A stretch of DNA of 64,000 bases from the NCBI RefSeq assembly GCF_027596085.1, contig NC_072469.1:16374238-16438237 (forward strand). The letters are read 5' to 3'. The DNA comes from Anoplopoma fimbria (taxonomy: Eukaryota; Chordata; Actinopteri; Perciformes; Anoplopomatidae). Made by a program: the position numbers and the translations under genes. Positions 13,481 to 25,843 of this stretch are shown in pieces. Below the pieces are notes generated by a model. It was given only the letters and a program-made list of their open reading frames with translations. It was not told the origin of the DNA and did not search any database. Each line of letters starts with the position of its first letter. Position 1 is the stretch's first letter.

Positions 13481-15911
13481 ACTGGATACTTGAAATGCAA
13501 ATGCTAAAAGTAAAAGATGCCAGTAAGCCCAGACCGGTTTTCTAGTCAAATAAACCAGGTCCTGTATGTGGCATATTTGTAGAGGCACAATGGAGGCATG
13601 AAATGCTCAGGACCAAAGTTTTTCAATGCAGTTTCCATGCAGGCTGCTGGAAATACACACTATCCCACCACAGAGTCTGCCCCATTCATTGCCCCGACCA
13701 TGAAAGGGTCCATTTAAAGCCTCAGAGGCTGGATATGACCTGAGTTTACTGTCTAGGCTGTATTAGCCTTCCCTCTGGGCCCGGTCAGGGAATACACAGG
13801 CCATGTGGACCTGATGAGGACTGTAGGACCCTGTTGAAGGCACAGAGTCTGAGAGATCCTCTAAACCTCTGTATGACTACACATTTTGTTCCCTAAATAC
13901 CCAGTATTATTTTGTGTATATTATTTTGTGTCCAAGTATGGCTCAAGACAATAATGATCTTCCTTAAGAATTTAAATTGTATGTTTCTACTAAAAGTTTA
14001 TTCATATTTGTTCATTTGAATTTCAGTTTAAATGCTGCATATTTTTGCAGTGGTTTTTATTAGTAAATCCCTCAAACTCACAAACTGGATTGGACTGTAC
14101 AGGATGTGTGGAGTTGCCAAATGTTTTTCATGTGAAGCTGGAACCAAACTGGAAAGTATTTCTGTGGACAACCTGGAGGTAGAAGTTTGAGTATTGACCT
14201 TATTTCTAAGGCAGCCGTTTGAACAACCAGGTGCAAAACTGTGTACGGAAATCTTACCATCAGTATAAAAATAGTGCTAGTTCAACACTTACCTGAACAC
14301 ATGAATTTATAACAAAATTAAAATGTATCTTTTTAGATGTCCAGCCTTTCTTTTTTTAGGTCCAACCTCCTGCCTAGTTTCCCCAACCAACCACCATTGG
14401 AAGATCCTCACTTGCAAGTAATAATCATAGAAAAAAACATATTGGTTTTTGGTTAACACCATCTTGGTTTTTGTTTGTCACCATGTTGGTAAAACCGAAC
14501 TCTGAGTAAGGCATTTTTAGGCGACAAAGAGGTTACATTTAACTTCCATGAACTGAAAACACACTGTGAAATAGTTACAGTTATAAAAAGAAAACTCATT
14601 CTACAGTAAGCTGACAAAAACAAAACAATTCTTTGTTTCATGTGATTGGTCACTGAAAACATATTTGTGAATGTATTATTCCATTTCTGCAAATAGGTCC
14701 GTCCCCCTAAAGCCAAAAACACTGGCCCTTTAAGTTTGCTTCAAGATGTGACTTTTTTAAACAAGCCTGAATTTTTCACACAATTTTTTATACTGCTGTC
14801 TCCTCTTTGAGACTTTCATCAACATGTTAAGCAGCTAACATAGGGACAAACCCACAAAAGAATTCAGCCAAATCTGCAGTTCCTCGAGGCTCAAAAGAGC
14901 ATTTTAGCATCTTTACCTCACTGTTTTGTTTTTGCAGCCCGTGACTCGCTGCCATCATTAGTTTCATTTCCAGCAGCAGGCAGTTCTATCTCAACATAAA
15001 GCTCTGACAGAGGGACAGATATTTTCATCAGGAGTTGGTGCGTATCAAACAGAGCTTAAAGGAGATTGACATGTGGATTTAACAATTGCCTTGTGGACAG
15101 AACCACGACTCCAGATGAATGCTAATGTCGCTGGTCGTCTGCTGGATGTGTAATTAAGCCACTGTAGAGTGATGCTATTTCAATGTTGTGATTAAACCCC
15201 CCAGGTGGCATACAAAGGAATCAGGATTAAGCATTCAAATGATAGAAAAGATCTGCTGGTCATGTAATGTTGTCTCTGGGAAAAATACAAACATATCTGA
15301 GCACTGTTTGAATTTGTGCTTTCTTGAAAGTGCACTGCAGCCAAAGATGGAGATGGATTTAAAGAAATAGAACTTACATTTTACATTGAGTGCAAACTTT
15401 TCTCCTGTCAACTTAAGTCAGTTTGTGTTTCTAACAAAATTTCAAAAGCTGTTATAGGCCACTGGTATAAGACACTGGCTTTGTAGACATTGGATGTAAG
15501 CCTCTTTAAATTAGATCATCAGCTAAATAACTAAAAATACAAATATCAATATTAATTCTGGTGACTGCATTTTTCTTTATAATGTCTCGCTGACACAATC
15601 ATTACCTCAGTTTGCCTGCAGAGGCAATAACAGTCCTTCTGACATTTCACCACCTGAAACTCTGCACTATTTCAGTTTCTACTGTTCTCCGGTACTCCTT
15701 AGTACAACCCATTTGCCTTCAGCTCTTTTTTATGGATAGTGCTGTCATTGTCAACCTCCTCTGGATATTATGTCCATCATAAAAGTCGTCAAATTTGAAG
15801 ATTGTATTGGTACAAAATATCCACTAAAATATTACAGTCAGCCCAACCGATACAGTCAGAGTCGGACTGAAGTTCTTTTTTCTCTCTCCCCAGCTACCAC
15901 GTTCCCAATCA

Positions 15912-15913
<2 letters not shown>
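13481..15913. other. Intergenic, no gene recognised
   Basis: Non-coding sequence of ordinary composition. No splice-bounded coding segment or RNA gene was recognised. Confidence 0.45.

Positions 15914-15942
<29 letters not shown>
15914..15942. repeat. (TC)n microsatellite
   Basis: An uninterrupted run of TC dinucleotides, about 14 units, followed by a TTTTCCTCTCCTCAG stretch that looks like a polypyrimidine tract. Confidence 0.95.
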
Positions 15943-15946
<4 letters not shown>

Positions 15947-16379
15947 CCTCTCCTCAGTCTGATGCGTTACGTTGGAGGGAGGAAGGAGGATCGAGTGTCT
16001 ACCGTTCCTCCCATCACCTGTGAAATTTCAGAGCCAGGCCACGGTGAAAGGGGGTATTGTGTCCCCCTGATGAGGAATGCCCTTGCGTCTCTCCTCAAAG
16101 AAAGGGCTTCATTTGGCCAGGAATTTGGAGGCATCTCGAGAAGTGTAGGGGAGATTTTTCTCGGGGGTGGGGATGGGAAGCCGAAGGCCTTCCTAAACCT
16201 GGGCAGGAAAAGGACAGGCCTTCCCTAGCTGGTACCCAATCTCTGTGATACTGATACATTTGAACTGATTTAACAGAAACCTCTGGGCTAGAGGTGGAAT
16301 GTTTCACTTTATGATCCCTTTAAAGCGCTTTCTATGATTAATGAACAATCAAACCAAAGATTTATAATAATGGATATTT

Positions 16380-16570
16380 TGATTAGTCCTCAAACACAAT
16401 ACAATATGATAACAGATTGTGGTTGTAGAGGGGAGCTATGTAATACTTTAAAATGTCCCATCCATAACTTTCTTATTTGTCTGTTTCTTTGTATTAGTGA
16501 GAGTCAAATTCCTTATATGCTTACATAAATGGCCAATAAAGCCGATTCTGATTCTGATCTGATTCTGATA
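16380..16570 (+). mobile_element. 3' end of a truncated non-LTR retroposon
   Basis: The sequence ends in CCAATAAAGCCGATTCTGAT followed by further ATTCTGATCTG repeats, preceded by TCAAATTCCTTATATGCTTA. This is the familiar tail of a fish LINE-type element with a short tandem 3' repeat. Only the extreme 3' part is present, as in a 5'-truncated insertion. The left boundary is a guess. Confidence 0.55.
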
Positions 16571-17950
16571 ACTGCGGCAGTAGATGTTCTTTCATATGGG
16601 AAGCCTGACACCTGCTGGTGAAAGACAAAACCAAAACTTTTAATGTGAAGGGCTGGTTATTCGAATACATGGTTCAGAGCTTTATATTGCTTCACAGTGT
16701 GCATTGTAAATGTTATTTACTAGGACTGTCACAATATCAGATTTTCACTTTCACGGTTATCAGACGAAAAATAATTCACAATAATTACGATAACAATTTT
16801 GAAAAATAATAATATTTAATGCTAGCATAAAAAGAATGCTAGCAGTGAAATACATTTATTGTATTATTGTGTATACAACATTACTGTGTATTTTGTCTTT
16901 TATCTGGCAAATGAACTACACTCAGAATAGTGGGCTAGAGTGTAGGGAGGACGGGAGAGAGTCTGACCCAGAACTGTAGAAAAGAGGTGCTGGATTATTC
17001 CCATTATATTATCATATGTGTGTTATTAACGTGATATTAATATTTCATTTTAAAAATGTTTTTTAAGTGAATCTGTGTGAGTGTAACACAAGCAGCTCGT
17101 CAGTACTTGAGGTAGCTCGGCATGTCAGTCACAAGGCCATGGTTTGACCTGGCAGTTCTTCAAGAGTCTCCTGACTTGACGATACTGCTGTTTAAAATGC
17201 ATTACATGATACATGGCTTTATAGTGTTTGATAAAAAAAGTATGCATTAACAATATTTACCGTTGACATAACTAACATGAAACACACTATGAAACAACAC
17301 TATGAAAGCTCTTATTGAAACCTTTAAATAATATTGATAATAAGCATTAATAATTGATCATTTCAGCTGGATGGTTATCTTTAATGGTTATTATCTTTAA
17401 AATAGTTGTTTCAGCTCTTAACTTTGACCACTGGAAGGCATCCTTGCACTATTTTACAGAACAACTACACAGAGCTAGGCTATATACAATTTTTTTTTTT
17501 CCCCCTCCATTTTCATCAAGCAATAATACAATACAAAAACAGTTTTTCGTAACAATAACAATTAAATTGAAAAATGTCTCAAAAGATATTAGCTTTCTAT
17601 ACTGATACAATATAATAATAGAATAGCTTAATAGTAAATATGGACTAGAGCAGCAAATCTCAAAAAACGGAGATTGTATAATACTGTAATATAAGACAAA
17701 GTATATTTTTGGGGTAAAATTTTGTCGGTATTCATTTTTTTATATTTATCTTTGATGTGACGGACGAGGCCTCATTAGGTCAAATAAATCAGCAGAGCTG
17801 TGGAATTTAAATTTATTGTATTTATATCAAGGCTGAGTAATGTGGGTATCCGGTACAAATATAATTGAATTTTAGGTTATTTACCAGAAGACCCCATTGT
17901 AACTATCACCATTATAAAGCAACTTTGTTTCAACATGTGTAGTGTCGATT
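16571..17950. other. Intergenic, no gene recognised
   Basis: Very AT-rich sequence upstream of rnpc3, including tracts such as a T9 run near 17490 and TAATAATA words. Nothing coding was recognised. Confidence 0.45.
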
Positions 17951-17959
17951 GAACCAATG

Positions 17960-18069
17960 TAACCGGACAGAATCAGACTCCCGTCCAGAAGGTGGCGGTG
18001 CAGTTGTCTTCCGCCCTAAATCATCATTACAAGAAGAAGAAGAAGAAGAAGAAGAAGAAGAGGAGGAGG
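17960..18069 (+). mobile_element. Retroposon 3' tail relic with (AAG)n
   Basis: AAGGTGGCGGTGCAGTTG and TTCCGCCCTAAATC are followed by ten AAG units (18031-18060) and AGGAGGAGG. It resembles the 3' end of a common fish LINE-type element that ends in AAG repeats. It stops immediately before the ETS motif of the rnpc3 promoter. Confidence 0.4.
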
Positions 18070-18260
18070 CCGGAAGTGCACATGTTTACTGACTACAGCC
18101 GCGGCACGCTCGTAATGTCGTCAAAGATATCACTTGAGCTTTGAATTATTTGCTTAAACATTACTTGACTATACAAGTGGCTGCATCTACTGTTTTGCAG
18201 TCGTAAGGTAATTCACATCTGGCCTCAGAACAGTTCTAAGGTGAAGCAAACCTGCGCGGT
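18061..18260 (+). promoter_or_regulatory. Putative rnpc3 promoter
   Basis: A locally GC- and CpG-rich patch in AT-rich surroundings, with an ETS-type site CCGGAAGTG at 18070-18078, ACAGCCGCGGCACGCTCG just downstream, and no TATA box at the expected place. It lies about 650 bases upstream of the rnpc3 start codon. The likely 5' untranslated exon runs to one of two GT donors, AAG/GTAATT at 18207 or the stronger TAG/GTAAGG at 18453. A nine-codon upstream frame (18115-18144) would lie in that leader. ETS-driven TATA-less promoters are usual for splicing-factor genes. The transcription start is inferred. Confidence 0.55.
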
Positions 18261-18749
18261 TGCTGCGTGTTAGCTTCGTTCAGATATAGCAGTGAGCTAA
18301 GGTTGGAGCTAGTCCTGTGTGTTGTTGCACGGTTCCCTGTTCACAGAAATAACTGTTTAATTTGCTGAATGAAAAATGTAACGATACAAGTCTGACAGAC
18401 CATCACTTCGGATGATTAAGAAAGCATTAGATTGGTTCTTTAATCCGGCATAGGTAAGGACTGTATAAGCTAAGTATTTACAATACAATGATATTCAAGT
18501 TTTCAATTGGAAGCATTGTTTTGCACAAATGACCTCACCACCTCATGCATGTGTGGTCAAACGACACCAGTCACACACCAAATGACAGGATTGATGAAGT
18601 ACTGTTGTCCTGATCACTTTTTAATATAATGCCAGTAATCAATCAAACTGGTAACAACGAAGAGTGTCCAACACGGTGAGTGTCCCTGACTGTACTGTTA
18701 CTGTTTTCTCTTAACTGTGGCATCTCTCTGCCCGCTGTTCTGCAGGGAA

Positions 18750-21700
18750 ATGGACAAGAACGAGGACCAGGTCCAAACAAACGTCAGTAGAACGCTGCTT
18801 ATCCGCCACCTACCAGCTGAGCTCAGCCAGGATGAGAAAGAGGACCTCTTAAAGTACTTTGGAGCCGAGTCGGTCAGGGTCTTCTCCAACACGGGTCGTT
18901 TGGTAGGTTGTGCCACGTTGTGTAATACCTGGCTTTATATCTCTTGACATAATTGATTTGCGGGCCCCTTCTGAACAAGCTTTTCCATCTCCACAGAAAC
19001 ATGCAGCTTTTGCAACATTTAGAAGTGAGAATTCGGCAGTAAAAGTGAGTTATTTATGCAGCGTTGGTACTCGTATGACATCTAAGGAAGCCTTGCTTGC
19101 AAATGGTTAGAGCTCAAAGTGAATCTGATTTTTATCATTTCATCTGTTTCAGGCTCTTAGCAGGCTCCATCAGTTAGAGATCCTTGATCATACACTTGTT
19201 GCAGAGTTTGCGAAAGGTCAAAATCATGTGACCGTATTAAAGGACCCACCGGTGTCAGAAAGGTAAGTTGCTTGATTTATATGAATTAAGAAACGCTGTT
19301 GATCTGCACAGGCCGTGATTATGAGAAATGTGATTTTTGCACATCGCAAATATATGGGCTGTTAACCTCCATTTGAGATTTAGCTGGTGCTGGTGTTGGT
19401 TGTGTGGTCTTAGGATCCTGTCGTAAACCCCACAGACCAGAAATGATTTCCCCAAACATGGATTTTTATTTATAAGTTGGCAAAATCAACACAAATCAGT
19501 TTGATCAGAAAAATGTCATAGTTAAACATGCTGTAAACTGAAATCTATTCCTAGTGCTAGAGTGAAACTCATTCTGTTTCAGTGTGAACATATTCTCAGC
19601 ATCCAGCTAAATTGATGTAGCATTTAAACACTTATTCAATACAAGATCGAGGGTGAAAGCTGCAGTTGTATCCTTTTTGTAACGTATTCCTTTTTCTGCA
19701 GTGGTAAACATGTCAAAAAAGAGAAGAAGAAACAGGAGACCAAGCAGCCAAACGTTCCCCTCATAGAGACCGGCATTGCGCCTAGCCTTGGGTAAGTTTT
19801 GAATGCATGTCTATAAACTGATATTAGCCGATCTTGATGTAGTCAGAGATCATTTCTGGATTGCTAAATGAGATGAGGCATTCTGTTTTCATGATGTGTT
19901 GTTTGGCTGATAAATCAGTAAGGCCACTTGCCCCATGTCTGAAATGACGACATTGAACTGCTTTAGTTCTACTCAGCAGGTGGTTTAGTGTGTCACTATC
20001 ATCATCAGATTTGTTCTCACTGTGTCTTATGAGGATAAAACAAAAGGATTATATATCATTCTGTGATCTGCAAATTCTAAATTATGCAATTAGATATGCA
20101 TTTGTAACACAAGCTTGCCAAACCTGGTGTTCGTCAGTTTATGTGCGTAGCGGCTGCCTGGAGGCTAGCTGACAATAAACCTGGACGAGAATCTGAGAGC
20201 AACAGTCAGGAGCCGTCAGCGGCCTTGTGTCCAATGAGATGGTCAGGCCGGCGTCGAGCGCCTGACAGGCCGTCTGTCCTGCCAGTTGGTGGTACCAGGT
20301 GGTCTTTGATACCGCTCGCTCCAAGACTGCCAGTCTCTCCTGCCGTGTGCTAAAATAAAATTTGGATCAGCCAGTAGCGTTCACCACCTCCTGATATGAT
20401 GCAGTTTGCTTAATTATATATTTGTATCACGGGTCGTCAACACTACGCAGATTGTTTATCAGGAGCCCTTAAGGTGAATACATTTTAATGGGATATCTTG
20501 ATTGGGTTCCATAAATTCTTTTAATTCTTATTGTGTATAGCAGTATATCATTCTGGTGTCCTACAGTTGAGGTACTGTTCAGAGACATTTTCATTTTGAC
20601 GGAGGTTATACTCTGGGATAACAAACAACTGTCTGAATGTATTTCATTACATTAATTATAGAATTAATTACAAATCCTCTATCATGGTCTCTGTAATTGT
20701 GTGTCTCTGTAATTGTGTATCACTGCGTTGATATAAAAATATATAAAGTTTGTGGAAAATAAATTGAGAATTTGTTAAGTAATACAATAACCGGACAGGA
20801 ATGCAGTTATTCCAGTGATCAAATTAATGTAAAAATCATATTAAAAATCCAGTATTATGAAGAAGTCTTGCTCATTGTAACATTGCCTACAATGGACTTA
20901 TCCTGATACAGTTCCTCTTTTTAACAAGCTACATCCAAAAGTTGACCAGCAAGTTCCTCAAAAACAAGACATTAATAATTAGGTGAACAAAATGGACGAC
21001 TACATGTTTGATTTTAAAACACTGGACCATATCAAATGTCATTTTCCAAACCATGGTGTTGAATCAGACGTACACTCTGGTTGAATAGACTGGCACTACG
21101 ACTAGTACCACAGCTGAGACTGAAGGCTAACATCTTACAATTCAAATGATTGACATTTTTATATTTCTTTGGTTTATTTCTTCACTTTTCTTTTAAAGAT
21201 TGGATTGAAATGTTAGTTTTCACCTTGCAGCAAAATCAGTGTGTTCTCCCAAGCATTATTACACATTTAACAAATGGATATAGAATTAAGGCTGTTTTCA
21301 CTTCTTTTTTTTCCTCTCAGTCCCAGCAGAACTGCTAACAGATTTCTTTGTCATCTTGCCAAGTGGCAGATTAAACAACATACACTCTACCCCCCACTTG
21401 AAGTATTTGTTTATTAGGCCTCAGAGCCTAGGCTTATAAAAGTTATTATTACACGAGGACAAGCTTTGGTGCTGACATGGCATGCTGGTCCCAACGTCCC
21501 TTAATGGCTGGGTTTCACATTTTGTTGGCCGAGTGCTTCTAAAGAATGAGCTACCTAGCTAAAGTTCACCGGCTGGACCACATATTCATGTGTCTCCATT
21601 ATTTTTTAAGTGAGGGGGGTATTATATTTAAGGCAGCTAGTTGCAGCTGCAGAGTTTCCTTTTAAGTAATTTTGTCTTTTCTGTTCACTCTCTCTACTAC

Positions 21701-23969
21701 AGGTTGACATTTCAATCGAATCCCACTCTGAAATATTTATACCCACCACCCTCTAATGGCATTCTGACAAATATAACACACATCCTAATGAGTGTGCCAA
21801 AGTTTTATGTTCAAGTGAGTATATACTGCTTATTTTACATCATTTTATTCCTCGTCCAATACCTGCACATCTTTGATATGCATATGTGGTCATCTGTGCC
21901 TATTCTATTTGTGTTTCTGTTCTTGTTTTCATACTTTCCTGTTTCCAAAAGCAGGAATTTGTACAACATTTGGAGCCTTCAGATTCCCTTTTTAAATGGA
22001 AATATGAATATCCCAGAGGTTTTTGAACTGCACCCAACCTCTTAAAGATCAAACAGCAAACATTTGCCTTTTAAATTTCAATTTGGGGAGCAAGTATTAA
22101 TAATAAACCATAAGTGGGAGGCATGAGTTATAGGTTTAACATTTCCCTGGGAGCCGTGGTGCTTGGGTTTTTCCTTGCTGCTACTCCCAGCGTTGGCGTC
22201 TTGGTGGTGCTGGTGTGTTGCAGAGAAGCCGCCTCCATGCTCAGCCTCACCGCTGCTATCTCCCTCCAGCCTCAATCTCACCTTGATCCTGGTATTTTAA
22301 ATGAAAACGCAAAAGCCTTGCAATCTGTTTTACATATGGAGCCTGAGTTCCAGGTTGCCTGTTTGGGAGCAGCTGTATATCTATATTACCAGCTCCCACC
22401 CAGCTTTTGGTAGGAATCTTTAGACACAGCCATCACTGTGTTAATGCTTATATCTCCAATTATACAGGTACTGCATCTGATGAACAAAATGAATTTACCG
22501 TGTCCGTTTGGCCAAATCACTGCCAGGCCCCCCATGGTAAGCTTGTCACCTTTAACCATCAGTGGCTTATTTAATCTGTCTCTCTCTCTCTCTCTGTTTT
22601 TGGTGACTCTAGCAGCTATTCATTGCCTCGAAAACCTATTGTGTGTCTCCAAACATCTTTTATTTTACCAAAATCAGTGCAGCTGTAAGAGTAGCAATAA
22701 CATGTGACTTACTGCACATATGTGAGTGTTGAGTAAGTACATGTAAAGTCCTGAGTACTGAAAGCAGACAGTGGACAAACTTTCTTTTTCTTGCAAATGT
22801 ATAAATCTGAAATATTGCTCTGCTTGAACAAAATTTGCTGTGTCCAGCTCTTTAAAGACGAACAATTACTCTTCTGCTTTGTCTTACATGTGAGTAAAAT
22901 GTCTTAATTTGTTCATTACTTCTGATTTAAAAACAAGTGGAAGACATCACCTTGGGCTCTAAGACATTTTGATGGTCATTTTCACTTTTTCTAGCATTTA
23001 ATTTATCCAAAAGATTAATTTAGGAAGTCATCATCATCAGATACAGCCCCATAAACTACACCACTTAGAACAGTCAATTTTTTATTATGGGTGGGTAATA
23101 TTTGAGTCTGAAAATATTGTGATTTAGTTAAAGCCTCATGTAATGGATCACCCCCACTGTGATAATAAACATGTAGCCGGCCATGCCTTTATTCTTGTAT
23201 CACTTCTACTCTCTGCAAACCAGTGCACTACATACACTCCTGAAGTCTGTCTGTTGAACCCAGGGGCATTTGCAAGCTAAGCCAGGTTGTTTCGTTTCCT
23301 GCAGTATGAGCTCCTGCCTCCTGCACCACCCATCCCGATGCCTCCTCCCTTCCCTCCCGACTACCCCCCTTTACCAGAGGAGGAGATGGAGCTGTCCAGT
23401 GGAGAAGAATCAGAGTATGAGAGCGAGGACGACGAAGACAAGGAGAGGTTTGGAGCCCTATTTAAAGAGGACTTATCTCTGCGTAAACATCTTCTCGAGC
23501 CAAAGGAATTCACTTATTTTGCTTTGCATTGCCGCTGCCATTCGATGTGTGTTAATGTGTCATCCAGAAATAATGTTTCTAGAAACACAAGTGGCTTGCA
23601 ACTGTCTTTAAACTCTGATGATTGGGTGAATTGTTTTTTCTTTTTAGTCCAAGGTAGACATTTTCTTACTTATTCCCTGTCCTTGCTTTATTCCAGGATT
23701 GTTCGTCTGATGGGCCTGGTCAACCAAGCGTGCAAGAGACCCTTGAGACCAAAAACAGCTTCAAAGAGAAAGAAGCCCAAGATCAAGGATCTACTCTATG
23801 CTCCCAAACCAGACTCTCAGAGGTACACCAAAGGCACTCGTGCATGTCACAGTCCTCATGCATAGACGGTATTCTTAGGCAGCTAAAAAAGGAGGACGAA
23901 AACCTCCAGACAATATGTCTTCCTCATAAAGACAGCCTTTTGTGGCTCAGAGATGTATTGTTCCGGCAC

Positions 23970-24000
<31 letters not shown>

Positions 24001-25762
24001 TCCCTTAATGACACACCATAAACTCTGTTTCTAAGCTACACACACACACTTACACTTCAGTGTCTCCAGGCTGCAGGTTTGTGGACTGGGAAATATCTCT
24101 GGTTGACCAGAACAAAAAATCCCAACCCATAAGCCTCTGTGGAGCCAGGTTTATTGTGGGTACTTTTTAAAAGGGTTCTGTTGAGGGGAGTGGTGATTGT
24201 CTCTGCTGTCCTTAGTGCTCCAGTGCTGCAGCCCTCCGATGTGTTTGAGCAGCCCCACCCCGCCGGGCAGAGGAAAATTGAATTCCACATTTCAGTTCCA
24301 GAAGTGGCGGACATGGCAGAAGGAAGTGGCCCAGGTCAGCCTGATGAGGAAGGCGGTAAGGGCTCGGCTTCCCTATTTTGAGCTTATGTTCACAACTAAC
24401 TAGCATGTTGGTTTTATTGAGTATTAATCAATTAATCATTTTGTGACTTAGAAAAATGTCCATCATAATTTCCGAGAGCCCAAGGTAATGTTTCTGAAGT
24501 CCTTGCTTTGTCTCATCTAACAGTTCCAAACCCTAATATACTCAATTCACGATGATAAAAAAGAGAGAAAAGCAGCAGATAATTTAACTTTTAAGAAGCT
24601 TGAATATGTTTGTGGTTCGAAAGGTGAACTTTTCTTTTCTCATTTATTAACTTAGCACTAATCATGACTAAAATTCGTTTTTTCTTTAGGTTATCATAAT
24701 GTCACTTTGCACGACGTAAAACCGTCAATTAAATCCCTGATCTATATTGTATTTGTAATGACTTTAATAGATGTATTTAAGTCTTTAACTAACAATTATT
24801 TTCATTCACCCAAGTGTGGGATTATTATCTCAATTAATCCATCAATCTCTTTCTATTTAATGTCAGAAAATAGGGAAAATTGCTCATTCTAAATGGAATA
24901 GAATAACTAAATATTTTGAATTTATGCTTAAATAAAAATAAATAAATTAATGAATTGTTAAATAGCTGCCGATCAATTTCCTGTCAACTGACTAAAAGAT
25001 TTTTCTGCTAATTGTTCAGCTTTAATATCCACCCATTCCCGTCTTTTATCTGTTATTGATTACATGCATCTTGGGAGAACCCCTCGTGCCAATGCAGATA
25101 GGGTTAAATTGTACACGCCACCTTTTAATGTGGATGTCCAATCAGTGGAGGAGCTGCTTATCACTACAATGTGAATAGCTGGTCCGGCTGGCGGCGCGGC
25201 TTTATATAAGAAAAGTGCACCGCCTTCTCTCTATATGAGGAAGAAAGGCACCATAAGGATTTGATTATTACCATACATCATGTTTATTATCACATAGAAG
25301 CAGGAGGTGGTTTGATACTCATAAGTTAAAGCCCTTACCATGGAGCCAAGTGTTGCACAGCAGTATATCACAGCAGAAAGGTCTTACCATTATCTGTATC
25401 AGAAAATGTCATTGGGGGCCCAGCCTGTGTTACTTGTCAGCTGTGCAGTTCCCTGTTTGCCTTATCTCCCCTCTCTCTAGCTACAACTTCAGTCCCTGGC
25501 AAGCCCCTGAAAAGTAAAATAGATCTCAAAGTCAAACACAAAAGATTTCCTAAAGGCAGGGGAAAGATAAACTATGACAGGTGGCTTTTTGGATTAGTCT
25601 TGTTTTGGGGAAGGGGGGGCTGTGTGATCCGATAAACAAGCTATTTAAATGGAAAAAGGGAGTTGGGGGCAGATAAGGAGGAGGATAATTCTGAAAGCAG
25701 TGATCTAGTTCTCTGCCGAGAGTGTATCAGAAAAGCTCCCCAACACTTCTTGCTCCGGTGCA

Positions 25763-25843
<81 letters not shown>

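Noticed and set aside
21641..22045. 134-codon open frame in rnpc3
   Set aside because: Only 21703-21814 is exon; the rest is intron read-through in AT-rich DNA.
23287..23865. 192-codon open frame spanning two rnpc3 exons
   Set aside because: It is a read-through of the intron 23448-23696. The family match switches cleanly at the splice sites, so the exons are annotated instead.
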